Assembly (NCBI GenBank): GCA_023395555.1
Contig: JAEWYQ010000019.1
Span: forward strand, 28,789 to 92,788
Length of the DNA stretch: 64,000 nucleotides
Source of the DNA: Bacillota bacterium
GTDB lineage: Bacteria > Bacillota > Clostridia > Lachnospirales > Lachnospiraceae
Direction: 5' to 3'
Shown: piece after piece, positions 18,580 to 27,835 of the stretch
Layout: the number at the start of each line of letters is the position of its first letter
Numbering within the stretch: the first letter of the stretch is position 1
Notes under the pieces: model-generated
Seen by the model: only the letters and a program-made list of their open reading frames with translations
Told to the model about the DNA's origin: nothing
Databases searched by the model: none
Program-made: the position numbers and the translations under genes

Positions 18580-19836
18580 TCATTTTGTATCAACTTTTAT
18601 GGGACAATACATCCGGATGGCAGGCTTGTCAAAGCTGTCTTTCGCATCGTATACGGCGAAAAAATCTTTCCGGTCGGCAATCATTCCGTTATCCGACGCA
18701 AAGGACAGAAGCAGATCGGAGTATTGTTCATAATCGCCCATGACACTGCTTTCCAATACAAGATAACAGCCTTTCTCTATCATCATATTTTCTATGCTAT
18801 TATTATCTTTTACCGGCAGCTCAGTGTTAACCCTTATGCCGCACACACAATAAGACATTTCCCTGTGAAGATAAAACTCTTTTGATGTACGCAGTATATA
18901 CGGATAATGCTCGGATAAATAATCGACCACCATTTTAGACGCTGTTTTTTCGGCATGATATCCTTTGGCTTTTGCAGTGATAAAGCATAGTCCGGTATTG
19001 TTGACCAATGTGATTTTCGTTTCGTCCGTGCGCTTTTTAATGGGGAGATACAGCTTTAATTTTACTGGATTGCCGCCCCTTAATATGTACTCCTCGTAAT
19101 ACGGTTCCTTTGAATATTCAAACATGCTTTTTTGCAGCCAGATATGATAGAGATAATTCCATGCGGTATTGATTTGATCCTCGTCATTTTTAACGATGGA
19201 GGAAGCAAATATTGAGGTGAGGGGTTCGGTGGTTTTGGATGGCAGAAAACCATCTGTCTTTAAAGCGGCATCCGTTAGATATAATTCATAGCAAAAGAGA
19301 TTGCCATACTGCTTTCCGTTTCTTCCGAATAACCGTCCGCTGTAATCCGGGTTCAAGGTCAGAAACGAGTGGATTGCTTTATTTTCAATATCTTTTATGC
19401 TTGAATGGTAAAATGGAAGACAGACCATCTCAGGAAGGGTTTCGTTTGCAATCATAACCGATGGAACAGGTTCTCCATGATAGGGAGGGTAAAAATAATA
19501 AGTTTCGCTGTTTTTATATCCAAGGGGTGTCATGCCAAGGGTTTGTTTCACTGCCCGGCAGAGGGCTTGCTGGGATGAATAGCCGCATTGATGTGCAATG
19601 TCCGCAAGCGGAAAGTCGGATGCTTTGATCAACGCCAAGGCATTTGACAGCCGGCGCTTGCGGATGTACTCCTTCACAGAATGCCCGGTCAGATTGTAGA
19701 AATCCCGGTAGAGCTGTGCGTGGGAAATACAGCCGGCACGGGAAAGCATCCCGGTATCCAGATCGAATGGGAGATTTGCTTCAATATGCCGTACAAGGCG
19801 GTTCATATATTGGTTTTTATATAGGAATTCACCCAT
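18580..19836 (-). CDS. AraC-family transcriptional regulator with a C-terminal effector domain
   Basis: A 418-residue regulator with the DNA-binding part at the N-terminus. The two helix-turn-helix motifs lie at about residues 22-42 (ISHAQLYRDFYNLTG) and 68-92 (PLADIAHQCGYSSQQALCRA), ending in the typical GMTPLGYK. About 300 residues follow with GyrI-like character (VNNTGLCFITAKAKGYH; VLESSVMGDYEQYSDL). The MarA/Rob-like order, HTH first and ligand domain second, is the reverse of classical AraC. AAAGGAG sits before the ATG. It likely controls the adjacent GyrI-like gene, and perhaps the divergent 20.1 kb operon. Confidence 0.85.
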   Translation of the reverse strand: MGEFLYKNQYMNRLVRHIEANLPFDLDTGMLSRAGCISHAQLYRDFYNLTGHSVKEYIRKRRLSNALALIKASDFPLADIAHQCGYSSQQALCRAVKQTLGMTPLGYKNSETYYFYPPYHGEPVPSVMIANETLPEMVCLPFYHSSIKDIENKAIHSFLTLNPDYSGRLFGRNGKQYGNLFCYELYLTDAALKTDGFLPSKTTEPLTSIFASSIVKNDEDQINTAWNYLYHIWLQKSMFEYSKEPYYEEYILRGGNPVKLKLYLPIKKRTDETKITLVNNTGLCFITAKAKGYHAEKTASKMVVDYLSEHYPYILRTSKEFYLHREMSYCVCGIRVNTELPVKDNNSIENMMIEKGCYLVLESSVMGDYEQYSDLLLSFASDNGMIADRKDFFAVYDAKDSFDKPAIRMYCPIKVDTK

Positions 19837-19986
19837 TTTCAGAGCTCCTTTGGAGATTAATCATGTATTCAACTATGGAAGCCGGCGGAATTTTATAGCT
19901 CATTTTATCACAATATCAGTGCAAAAGCCAGTTCGCATTTTCGCTGGAACGATTCAAAGAATAAGAACAAAAATGAGTGAATAAAC

Positions 19987-20015
19987 TAGAAAAACATTAC
20001 ATTATAGAATATAAT
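19987..20015 (+). promoter_or_regulatory. Candidate sigma-A promoter of the giant-protein operon
   Basis: TATAAT at 20010-20015 with TAGAAA (four of six matches to TTGACA) 17 bases upstream. It lies 58 bases before the ATG at 20073, in a 236-base divergent region shared with the AraC regulator. Confidence 0.5.
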
Positions 20016-20072
20016 AGAATCATTATCATGTGAAAAGTTTTTGAAATAAGCAAAAGAAAAGGACGGATAAAA

Positions 20073-23000
20073 ATGGAGAAGCTGATATGTCAAATGAGGG
20101 AGCCCAATGAATTAGAGCGTGTTATTATCGAATGGGATGTTCCTTCTCTAAAAAAATATCTGGTCGATAAAAATAGGTTACTTAGCTTAGGGTATGATTT
20201 AAAAGAGATAGATCATATGCAGGTAATATTCTTTGGCATAAAGCTTTCCAATCCGGAGCAAATGACTTATTTCGAGAAAGCGGTTTATGATAAGGATAAG
20301 AAAACCATAGAAAATTATTATCACTATATGAAGAAGAATGAGCGCGCCCGGGAGGGGTATGGGTATACTCAGGATGATTTAAAGCAAATTAATTATGTGT
20401 ATATAGAGGGTAATCCAAGATTGCTTACCGGCAGGACGGATGACTATGAGATAGCCACCAGATTCGGTTTATTACAAGGTAATAAAAATAAAATGACAGA
20501 AATGTTTATGGTTAGATATTTGAATGAATCGGCAGATTTAAAAAATAAAAGAAATGCTTTAAATAAGCTAGTGGCGATATATCGGGAGGAAGAATATCTG
20601 CCGGCGCAAAAGGAAAATTTTATAAGATTAATCTCATTATATCCTGAGGCATTGGAATATACACAATTAGCACGTTCTTTTTATGTCGAGCTATTATATA
20701 AAGACCGTAGTGATGAGAAACGTTATCAAAAAATATGCGAAAGAGGAAGTTATTACGAAAAGAAAAACTATAACTGGGAGAAGAAAGCCCAATACCTCTA
20801 TACAATTTCAATGTTCAAAATCGGAAAGAATGGATGGGAGTATTTTATTGCGAACAAATTAGAGGAACAAACCAATGTGATTTATATGAAGGAACTGTTA
20901 GAGGTCTCGGGGGAGATACTTAAAATGTACCTGAGAATTCCGGAGGAACGGAAGCGGTACGGTGACATCCTCCAAGCCATGGCAGAAAAGGCAAAGGGGG
21001 AAAAGGGAGGTGCAAATTACAGCTTCCTCCTGTATCTCAATCGTGAATTTGGCTCAGGCTTTGGCATGAATAGAGCGGAATTAGAGGAGTTATATAAAAA
21101 TGCGGATGATACCATAGGGCCTTTTCAGCAGAATGGATATGGAACCTATTTATATGCTTTGGCACAAGAACATATCCGCATCCATAATACAATAGATGAA
21201 TTTCTATATAAGGAGGAATTGTTAAATCTAAAAAAAGAATTTTACGGTTATTACAGCAAGAAAATTGAGGAATATCTAATGGGGGATTTCTTAGATATTA
21301 AGACCATTGGAAGCAGGATAGTTTGTATCAATGATCACGTGGTGTACGGAGAGAAAAAAACTTTCAAGGGAGGGAAATACACAAAAGCTCCAACGGCGCC
21401 GCGTTATCTGCAATTTTTCCCGGAACAGGATCCGGAATTATATGATAAATATGAAGAAACGATACAAAAGGCCCTGATATCCGCCAAAAAATCAAATACT
21501 ACGAAAGATATGCTAAATCATTTAAAACTGTCCATTCTTCCTGATCCGGCTAATATATTGGACGGCAACGGGGATAAAGTGATCAAGGAAATTAGCTTCT
21601 ATCTATGGAAGAAGATACAGCTGAATTTTGAACAGAGTAAGGATCAATGGCTTATATTGGGGAAAATTTATGAATGCTATATGGAGGGGCATCGGCTGAA
21701 AATGGCGGAAGGGTCAGCCGAGAAGAAAATAGAACATAGAGAATTACAAATGCAATGGGCAAGAAAAGCTGTCAATGCCTTGCGAATCAGAGCGGAACTG
21801 CATGGCGATTATTATGATTGGTATGATATATATCAATTTTACCTCAAGCGAGCCGGTACTGCCGTCAATGAGGAAGAAAAATTGGATTGGATTAAATTGG
21901 CCTATGAATTGGATTTGGAAATAGTTTATAGAATACACAATGATGCGGACAGGATGGGAAGACATTTTACAGGGCTGCTCGATTATCTTGACAGGGACAA
22001 GAATTATTTCGCATTATGTATCCGGAACGAGAAAAGCATAGCGGATAGGTATCTTGAGGAGCTTGAGGAGCTGTACAATCTACATCGTCAGTACAGGTAT
22101 CTGGACTTTGCATTTAAAATAGCAAAGGTGGCGGGAAATTGTGAGCTGTACTTAAGAAAATTCTTAAAAGTATTGCTGCAGTGGGAAATGGTTAAACTGA
22201 TCAGAAATATTCTGGATTTATTGTTCGAAGAAAAATACAGCGTCGCACAATTGTTTTATGATTATAGCGTGAAACATATCGATTCCATCCCCCGGATACT
22301 TAATCTTACCCATGAGTTAATGGAAGGCTTGGGATCAGAAAAGGCAGATAGATTTAAACGCATCCTAACCCTGTTAGAATTTTATCCAAATGCAACCTAT
22401 AAAGTTAATATTGAAAAAGGGTCGGATGAAACCTCCATGTTAGAGGAGGTCATGGACTTACAATTCGTCATGAATTATTATGCGGCTACGAAGGAGCTGA
22501 TAGGGGAACTGGATTGCTCCTCTATTCAGCGTGCACTATATTTGATGTATCAGGAGCTTTACTCCCGCACGATGAAAGAAGAATATCTAAAGAAAATGTT
22601 TGACGCCTTGGAAGTGTATGCAGTAGAAACGGAGAGTCTGCCATTTCTTTATAGAGGAATTACTCTGCGCTATCGCCATGAAACATTAAATTCATATGCG
22701 GTTTCCGTCATAGAGAAGGGAAAGCTTTCCCCGGAGATAACGGATAAACTAAAAAAGTATCAAGACCGGTTAGAAAATTTAAAGATCAGTTATGGCAATA
22801 CGCAAAGCGAGTTTTTTCAAGAATTATGCGATTTAACGATATATTATTCAGAGAGGAATATTGTAGTCAAGCTGAAAGAGTTTATAAAAAAATATATCCT
22901 GAGCGGCAGAAATAAAATGACAGAAGACCTGCGGGATTATTTTATGTCCTTTAAAATGATAGGGAAGGTATGGCTTCAATTGTACCTGGAAGAGAATGAG

Positions 23001-26000
23001 GAGGCAATCAAAAAGAGCTTCCCTGCCCGTTATACGATAGGATTTGATCCCGTGAACAGGGTGATTCGGATGCTGGAAGACAGCAATAAAAGGGATCAAT
23101 CGCTGTTGAACCTGGATATCTTGGGCGAATGTGTATCTTATTCAAAAGAATGGGATAACCCTCCTATGGTGCGGCTGGTGGAGGACTATTTGGAGAATAA
23201 CGAAGCATACAGCGAGGAAGGAGTGGTAATGTTACATCACTTCTTTGCGCTGATGGCAAAAGGGAATGAGGATACTCTTTACCGGGTGATAGATAAGATT
23301 AATGAACATCATCAATATAAAGGCAAGCAAGGTTTTGATTTATTAGAGAAGCTTTATGAAAAGACAGAGGATACGAATTACTTAAAAGGATTAGCCAGGC
23401 AGTATGCAAAAGCCGGCAGCTACGAGATGGCAGAAGCACGTTATAAAGAGCTTTCTGAAAACATGGTGAATAATCCTAAGGTTAAAACTCAGATACTGGC
23501 GATGTCCTTCCTGATTTGGGTGAAAAATAAGGAAGAAATAAAAACATTTGAAATGGATAAGCTCGGTGAAAAGCAAGTATGCGAGGCACTGGCCTACCTC
23601 TCCCAAAAATATCCGCATGAGATCTCCGGGGCAATGAATCGGATGGATGAAGAGGGAAGAAATCTACTTGGCTATATACATCAATTAATATCCCTTGAAG
23701 AGAAGGCGGGAGCGTTTAGAGATGCCTATGAAGAAGAGGAGGAAGAAAATTTATGGAAAGCATTATTGACATTAAAAGATACCAGATATTTTTCTTGCTT
23801 GCTTCCGAATCTGTATCAGCGGAGCAGAAATAAAAAATTCAAGTATTCCATAGAAAATCCAAAGGATGATGGCCTGAAATCCAGAATCCGACGTATTCTG
23901 GAAGAGGGTAATCATAAACCCATACTGGTGTTATATGGGGAGGGGATGAAACCTGGGCAAGAACTGATTTTTATGGATTATGACCTGCCGGCTGAGAATG
24001 CCGATAGAAATGTGTCAAAAGAGAAGCATAGCATCCCTTTTCTGCAAAAGGTGATGGATGATTTTCACACCACGGAAGAGGTTAGGCCCATATCGGATTT
24101 GTTCCATCAATTAGAGGGAGAGAAGTCTGCTCACAGACGGAAAGATATATTGCTTCATATTTTGACCAATCAATTCGATAGATCGGAAGAGATCGAAAGA
24201 GATGCCGCGCTGCAAAGAAAGCTGCAGTTATCGAAGGCAGAATTGGGATATCTGTTACACTTGGAGAGGTTCGGAAAAAAGGATTATGAGATAAGCCTGA
24301 GAATGCTCCATGAAGGCACGGTCTGCTTGGGAAGCAGCAAAGCAGACTGCAATTATTTACTGGAAAAGATGAGGGAACAGTATTGTAAGGTGCTGGAGAT
24401 AATTCCGGAATTACCATTTGACAAAGGATTAGAGCATCTTTCTCTTATCATGGATGGTATAGATAAGATAATTAAGCTTTTTAATGAGAACTGGAATAAT
24501 TCGAGGAATGTTTTTCTGAGGGATATGTTATGCATCATGGATTGTTTGCAGATCTATAAGACATCCGTTAAAAGCTCCATTGACCGGACCCGCAGCGTTA
24601 AATTGTTGGAAGCCGTTATGGACAGTCTGGCTTCTTTGAAAAAGGAGGAAAGATTTATCCGTCGGGTTGCGGATCAATGGGAGTCTTGGATTTACGGCAA
24701 GCTGATACAACTTGTGGATCAGGATACCATCCAGGATAGAAAATATTTCATTGACCGAAAAGACAGCAAAAGAGCAGTAGAGGATTTTTATTCGGAAGTA
24801 ATAGAGGCTTCCTCCCATATTAATCTCTATGGTCCCAGGGGAATGGGAGTATCCTCCCTGCTTAGACAGTGCAGTGAAGGATACCGTGGAAAAGCCTTAT
24901 ACGAAAGAAGCATATTCCTTTATTATGATAGTAAGGAGATTGTTAATTCCTATGGCATCAAGGGGTTGGAAGAAGGTGTTAATTATCACATTCAAAAAAA
25001 TAAGAATAGTAAGTCCCCGAAGGGAGTAAAAGTTCATTTGTTTCTGGACCATTATGAGGAATTCCAAGGAGCCGCTAAGGATGAAATAGATCTATTGCTA
25101 TATGAATTCGCCAGCCGTGGGTGGCATCTTATAATCGGATCGGAGTCCATTATTAAGGTGGAATTTGTTAACTTCCAGGGAAAGGAATTAAAGGGCTTCT
25201 CAGAAAATGAGACCAGGAAGTACTTAAGCTACAGGATGAAATATAAGAGGGATGTATTAAAAAAAATTCCGTCCAATGAATTGTATAAACTGACAGGAGG
25301 GATACCCGCATTACTTAGTTATATGGTGGAATATCTTTGGGAGTATAATACCTTTACAGAATTTCACGGGAAAGCGTATCTGATCAGCAAGGCGAAGGCT
25401 CTGTTTGAGCATTGGGATATGCTGTGGATGGAGAAGCTAAATCATGAGGATAACGCGGCTTATCGGAGTCATGTCATGGCTAAGACAGGGGAGCCGGAAC
25501 AGGATATCAGCGGCAGATTAGGCAAGCTGGAAGCCAAGATGGATGAACTCATCATGCTATTGGGAAAGGAAATTTATGTTCGCCAGAATCATCTTGAGAA
25601 CGAAAAGGAAATTGATCTTGATGATTACCACAATAGCATTCAATGGAAACAGGAAGAAGAAGTTGATATGGACAGCTTTGGCATGTCAGAAGAGGTTTGG
25701 GAGGTGATAAAGAAGGAGAGGAAGACTTATCAATATATTAAATATGGTGAGGCCATAAGAAGGTTGACTGTGAATGCCCAATCTGATTATGATTATTCAG
25801 GCTTTGCGTTAAATTACTGTCTGGCTTTTGAATTAATATCAAATGAACGGCTGAAAGGATTTTTAAAGGCAGAAATTCCGGAGTATAGATTGCTGCCTCA
25901 ATATCACAAGATGCGGATGTACCAATTAAAAGATATTCGGGATACTACGACTTTTTCGTTGGGGAGCTACTGGTGCTTTTTGAAGGGATTTCAAGAGAAA

Positions 26001-26237
26001 AGTTCGAATCGGCCCTATAGGAACGGTGAGGATCTCAGCAAGTTTGTTGATAAATTTGACAGGGCGAAAAATATCCGTAATGATGTGGCTCATGTAGGGG
26101 GTAAGCTGAGCCGTGATAAATTTTTGGAGCTCTTATCATTATTATTAGGATATAAGAAGGAACTGGAGAACAGGAGGCAAGAGGAGGAAGGGCCGCCGGT
26201 ATTCGAGAGTATCTGCAGATTGGTTGGGATGATATAA
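20073..26237 (+). CDS. Giant helical-repeat protein with degenerate P-loop NTPase domain and C-terminal HEPN-like domain
   Basis: A 2054-residue soluble protein; I do not recognise a named family. Residues 1 to about 1550 are mostly helical, in TPR-like repeats (for example YLKGLARQYAKAGSYEMAEA), with short beta-rich breaks near 430 and 1290. A STAND/AAA-like domain follows: LYGPRGMGVSSLL from about 1585, where valine stands in place of the Walker A lysine; VHLFLD with D1659, followed by His; a sensor-like GSESIIKVEF; and LTGGIPALLSY at about 1740. A coiled-coil linker lies near 1810-1830. The C-terminus (about 1900-2045) is all-helical and ends in IRNDVAH, R2002-N-x3-H2007, the RNxxxH motif of HEPN RNases. 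The layout (long sensor, NTPase-like switch, nuclease) recalls defence or stress effectors, but the function is inferred. AAAGGA precedes the ATG. It is coupled to the next gene. Confidence 0.8.
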   Translation: MEKLICQMREPNELERVIIEWDVPSLKKYLVDKNRLLSLGYDLKEIDHMQVIFFGIKLSNPEQMTYFEKAVYDKDKKTIENYYHYMKKNERAREGYGYTQDDLKQINYVYIEGNPRLLTGRTDDYEIATRFGLLQGNKNKMTEMFMVRYLNESADLKNKRNALNKLVAIYREEEYLPAQKENFIRLISLYPEALEYTQLARSFYVELLYKDRSDEKRYQKICERGSYYEKKNYNWEKKAQYLYTISMFKIGKNGWEYFIANKLEEQTNVIYMKELLEVSGEILKMYLRIPEERKRYGDILQAMAEKAKGEKGGANYSFLLYLNREFGSGFGMNRAELEELYKNADDTIGPFQQNGYGTYLYALAQEHIRIHNTIDEFLYKEELLNLKKEFYGYYSKKIEEYLMGDFLDIKTIGSRIVCINDHVVYGEKKTFKGGKYTKAPTAPRYLQFFPEQDPELYDKYEETIQKALISAKKSNTTKDMLNHLKLSILPDPANILDGNGDKVIKEISFYLWKKIQLNFEQSKDQWLILGKIYECYMEGHRLKMAEGSAEKKIEHRELQMQWARKAVNALRIRAELHGDYYDWYDIYQFYLKRAGTAVNEEEKLDWIKLAYELDLEIVYRIHNDADRMGRHFTGLLDYLDRDKNYFALCIRNEKSIADRYLEELEELYNLHRQYRYLDFAFKIAKVAGNCELYLRKFLKVLLQWEMVKLIRNILDLLFEEKYSVAQLFYDYSVKHIDSIPRILNLTHELMEGLGSEKADRFKRILTLLEFYPNATYKVNIEKGSDETSMLEEVMDLQFVMNYYAATKELIGELDCSSIQRALYLMYQELYSRTMKEEYLKKMFDALEVYAVETESLPFLYRGITLRYRHETLNSYAVSVIEKGKLSPEITDKLKKYQDRLENLKISYGNTQSEFFQELCDLTIYYSERNIVVKLKEFIKKYILSGRNKMTEDLRDYFMSFKMIGKVWLQLYLEENEEAIKKSFPARYTIGFDPVNRVIRMLEDSNKRDQSLLNLDILGECVSYSKEWDNPPMVRLVEDYLENNEAYSEEGVVMLHHFFALMAKGNEDTLYRVIDKINEHHQYKGKQGFDLLEKLYEKTEDTNYLKGLARQYAKAGSYEMAEARYKELSENMVNNPKVKTQILAMSFLIWVKNKEEIKTFEMDKLGEKQVCEALAYLSQKYPHEISGAMNRMDEEGRNLLGYIHQLISLEEKAGAFRDAYEEEEEENLWKALLTLKDTRYFSCLLPNLYQRSRNKKFKYSIENPKDDGLKSRIRRILEEGNHKPILVLYGEGMKPGQELIFMDYDLPAENADRNVSKEKHSIPFLQKVMDDFHTTEEVRPISDLFHQLEGEKSAHRRKDILLHILTNQFDRSEEIERDAALQRKLQLSKAELGYLLHLERFGKKDYEISLRMLHEGTVCLGSSKADCNYLLEKMREQYCKVLEIIPELPFDKGLEHLSLIMDGIDKIIKLFNENWNNSRNVFLRDMLCIMDCLQIYKTSVKSSIDRTRSVKLLEAVMDSLASLKKEERFIRRVADQWESWIYGKLIQLVDQDTIQDRKYFIDRKDSKRAVEDFYSEVIEASSHINLYGPRGMGVSSLLRQCSEGYRGKALYERSIFLYYDSKEIVNSYGIKGLEEGVNYHIQKNKNSKSPKGVKVHLFLDHYEEFQGAAKDEIDLLLYEFASRGWHLIIGSESIIKVEFVNFQGKELKGFSENETRKYLSYRMKYKRDVLKKIPSNELYKLTGGIPALLSYMVEYLWEYNTFTEFHGKAYLISKAKALFEHWDMLWMEKLNHEDNAAYRSHVMAKTGEPEQDISGRLGKLEAKMDELIMLLGKEIYVRQNHLENEKEIDLDDYHNSIQWKQEEEVDMDSFGMSEEVWEVIKKERKTYQYIKYGEAIRRLTVNAQSDYDYSGFALNYCLAFELISNERLKGFLKAEIPEYRLLPQYHKMRMYQLKDIRDTTTFSLGSYWCFLKGFQEKSSNRPYRNGEDLSKFVDKFDRAKNIRNDVAHVGGKLSRDKFLELLSLLLGYKKELENRRQEEEGPPVFESICRLVGMI

Positions 26238-26263
26238 AAAAATATGTGATACGGAGGAATGGC

Positions 26264-27622
26264 ATGGAGAGTCTGGTTGAGGAGTTAAAAAATAATAGTG
26301 AGAGTTTTTTTCTGGTTCCGTTTTATTATCCGGGGAAGAAAGCCTTTGAAAGAGTGATCGGAGGAAATTGGAATAAAGAAGAAAGCAATAATCATTGGTT
26401 TCTGGCAAAACATATTGATGCTTTTGACAAGGGGAAGGATGATGAGAGGATATTTACATATTTCACCCTGCAGGAAGAGAAATACCCTCATTATAATTTG
26501 CCGGATGGGCATAGGAATATTACAATCACATCGGATTTAATTGTAGAAGACGGCAGGCTGCCGGACCAATTTACCATGAAAATATCCCAGATAAAAATCT
26601 TGTATTTCTCTACGGGATTTGGTTTTTTGATCTATCAGATTGACCATTCGGAAGACGGGATAGAGGCCATAACCAATAAAAGCTTCGCGCTGTCACGTGC
26701 CTTAGTGCCAGACAGAAAATCAGGTAAAAAGGTAAAGCTATCTGTTTCGTTGTCCAGTGGGGAAGGGGATGAATCGGCAGAGCAGGAATTGAACCTGGCG
26801 GATATCACCAGCCATCTATTAGAGATCGAAGGTGACCAGGGCCAGATTGAGCTGTTTCCGAATTCGTGTAAAAACCAATGCTATATGTATCATCGGATCC
26901 AATTAAGCGAGCCAGTCTCTGAGGACGTGCTGAAGCGTGAGCTGAGGTATCTGCGCGAGGGCTTTCATACCAGTTTCTACATGCGGGAAGAGCAGGAAGA
27001 CGGCTTATTTGATTTTAAATGGAAACAAAGCAGAAATCTTTACTGGGTGGGTTCTATGAAGGGAGTGGTATCTCTGTCCTATTGTATCCCCGGTGAGAAT
27101 AATTATTTTGTAACCAAGCAATATTGCAATTATGTCCGAAATGACTATTTTCTGCTTTACATGATATTACTGCACCAGCGGCAGGCCCTGCTGTTTTATA
27201 ATTATATGGCAGTAAAAAATCAGAAACGTATGAGGGTGCTGAACCGGATAAAGAAAGAACTGATACGCTTCCGCATTCGTTTTGCATATAAGACGGTATC
27301 GGATGAGCACTCCTATCAGAGATTTTACAACGGCATGTATGAGTGCCTGTCTCTGGATACTCTCAATTCTGATATCCAGGATGTGATTGACCGGGTGACG
27401 GAAGATCAGGATCTGTCCAATGAAAAAAGAATGAATGTTACCTTGGCTTTAATTGCTATGTTCAGTGTTTTCTCTGCCCTTGCGGATGGCATAGGATTTG
27501 CAGACCGGATGATGGGAAGCGCGTGCTTCAGTGCGCTTCATTGGATTACGTTTATATCAGTCGGCTTTATTGTACTAGTGGTGATTGGTAATACAGTGAT
27601 AGGAAAATTGTTTAAAAAGTAG
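26264..27622 (+). CDS. Membrane-anchored partner protein, possibly CorA-like fold
   Basis: A 452-residue protein. The first ~330 residues are soluble and mixed alpha/beta. A long charged helical stretch (about 330-395) follows, then two membrane segments at the C-terminus (about 395-413 and 425-447, ending VIGKLFKK). A cytoplasmic domain, a stalk helix and two terminal membrane helices recall CorA-type channels, but the GMN selectivity motif is absent. The start is ATG 26264 with CGGAGG six bases upstream, not the earlier GTG at 26246. It begins 26 bases after the giant gene and was presumably acquired with it. As a partner it might be an effector that perturbs the membrane or an anchor for the large protein; neither is proven. 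Confidence 0.65.
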   Translation: MESLVEELKNNSESFFLVPFYYPGKKAFERVIGGNWNKEESNNHWFLAKHIDAFDKGKDDERIFTYFTLQEEKYPHYNLPDGHRNITITSDLIVEDGRLPDQFTMKISQIKILYFSTGFGFLIYQIDHSEDGIEAITNKSFALSRALVPDRKSGKKVKLSVSLSSGEGDESAEQELNLADITSHLLEIEGDQGQIELFPNSCKNQCYMYHRIQLSEPVSEDVLKRELRYLREGFHTSFYMREEQEDGLFDFKWKQSRNLYWVGSMKGVVSLSYCIPGENNYFVTKQYCNYVRNDYFLLYMILLHQRQALLFYNYMAVKNQKRMRVLNRIKKELIRFRIRFAYKTVSDEHSYQRFYNGMYECLSLDTLNSDIQDVIDRVTEDQDLSNEKRMNVTLALIAMFSVFSALADGIGFADRMMGSACFSALHWITFISVGFIVLVVIGNTVIGKLFKK

Positions 27623-27654
27623 TAAGCTATCAAGGCGGATTAACGATCGGTTTC

Positions 27655-27703
27655 CCGAATGATTAGGAGCATCAGCTTTTGTCTGATGCTCCTAATCATT
27701 CGG
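27655..27703. repeat. Perfect 21-bp stem hairpin after the two-gene locus
   Basis: Arms 27655-27675 and 27683-27703 are perfectly complementary (core GATTAGGAGCATCAG), with a seven-base loop containing TTTT. There is no T run after the right arm, so it is not a standard terminator, though it may act as one in both directions. The core GAGCATCAG is shared with the terminator at 10625-10655. Confidence 0.75.
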
Positions 27704-27747
27704 CGGCAGATCGAGGGAACTGAGCAAGGAAAAAATTGTTTTTCGGT

Positions 27748-27793
27748 AAATAGGTAGAAATCATTGCTGGAATGTGGTAGAGTTAACTTGTTT
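27748..27793 (+). repeat. Copy 2 of the ~45-bp repeat
   Basis: Partner of 10541-10585. The core AAATAGGTAGAAATCATTGC differs from copy 1 mainly by transitions. It is the leader region of the MATE gene, about 45 bases before its start. Confidence 0.55.
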
Positions 27794-27835
27794 GCTGTTT
27801 CACGATGAAAAATTGACATAAGAATAAAGGAAGAG

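Noticed and set aside
24082..24818. Minus-strand frames inside the giant gene
   Set aside because: They are antisense to a continuous 2054-codon gene and lack start signals and family features.
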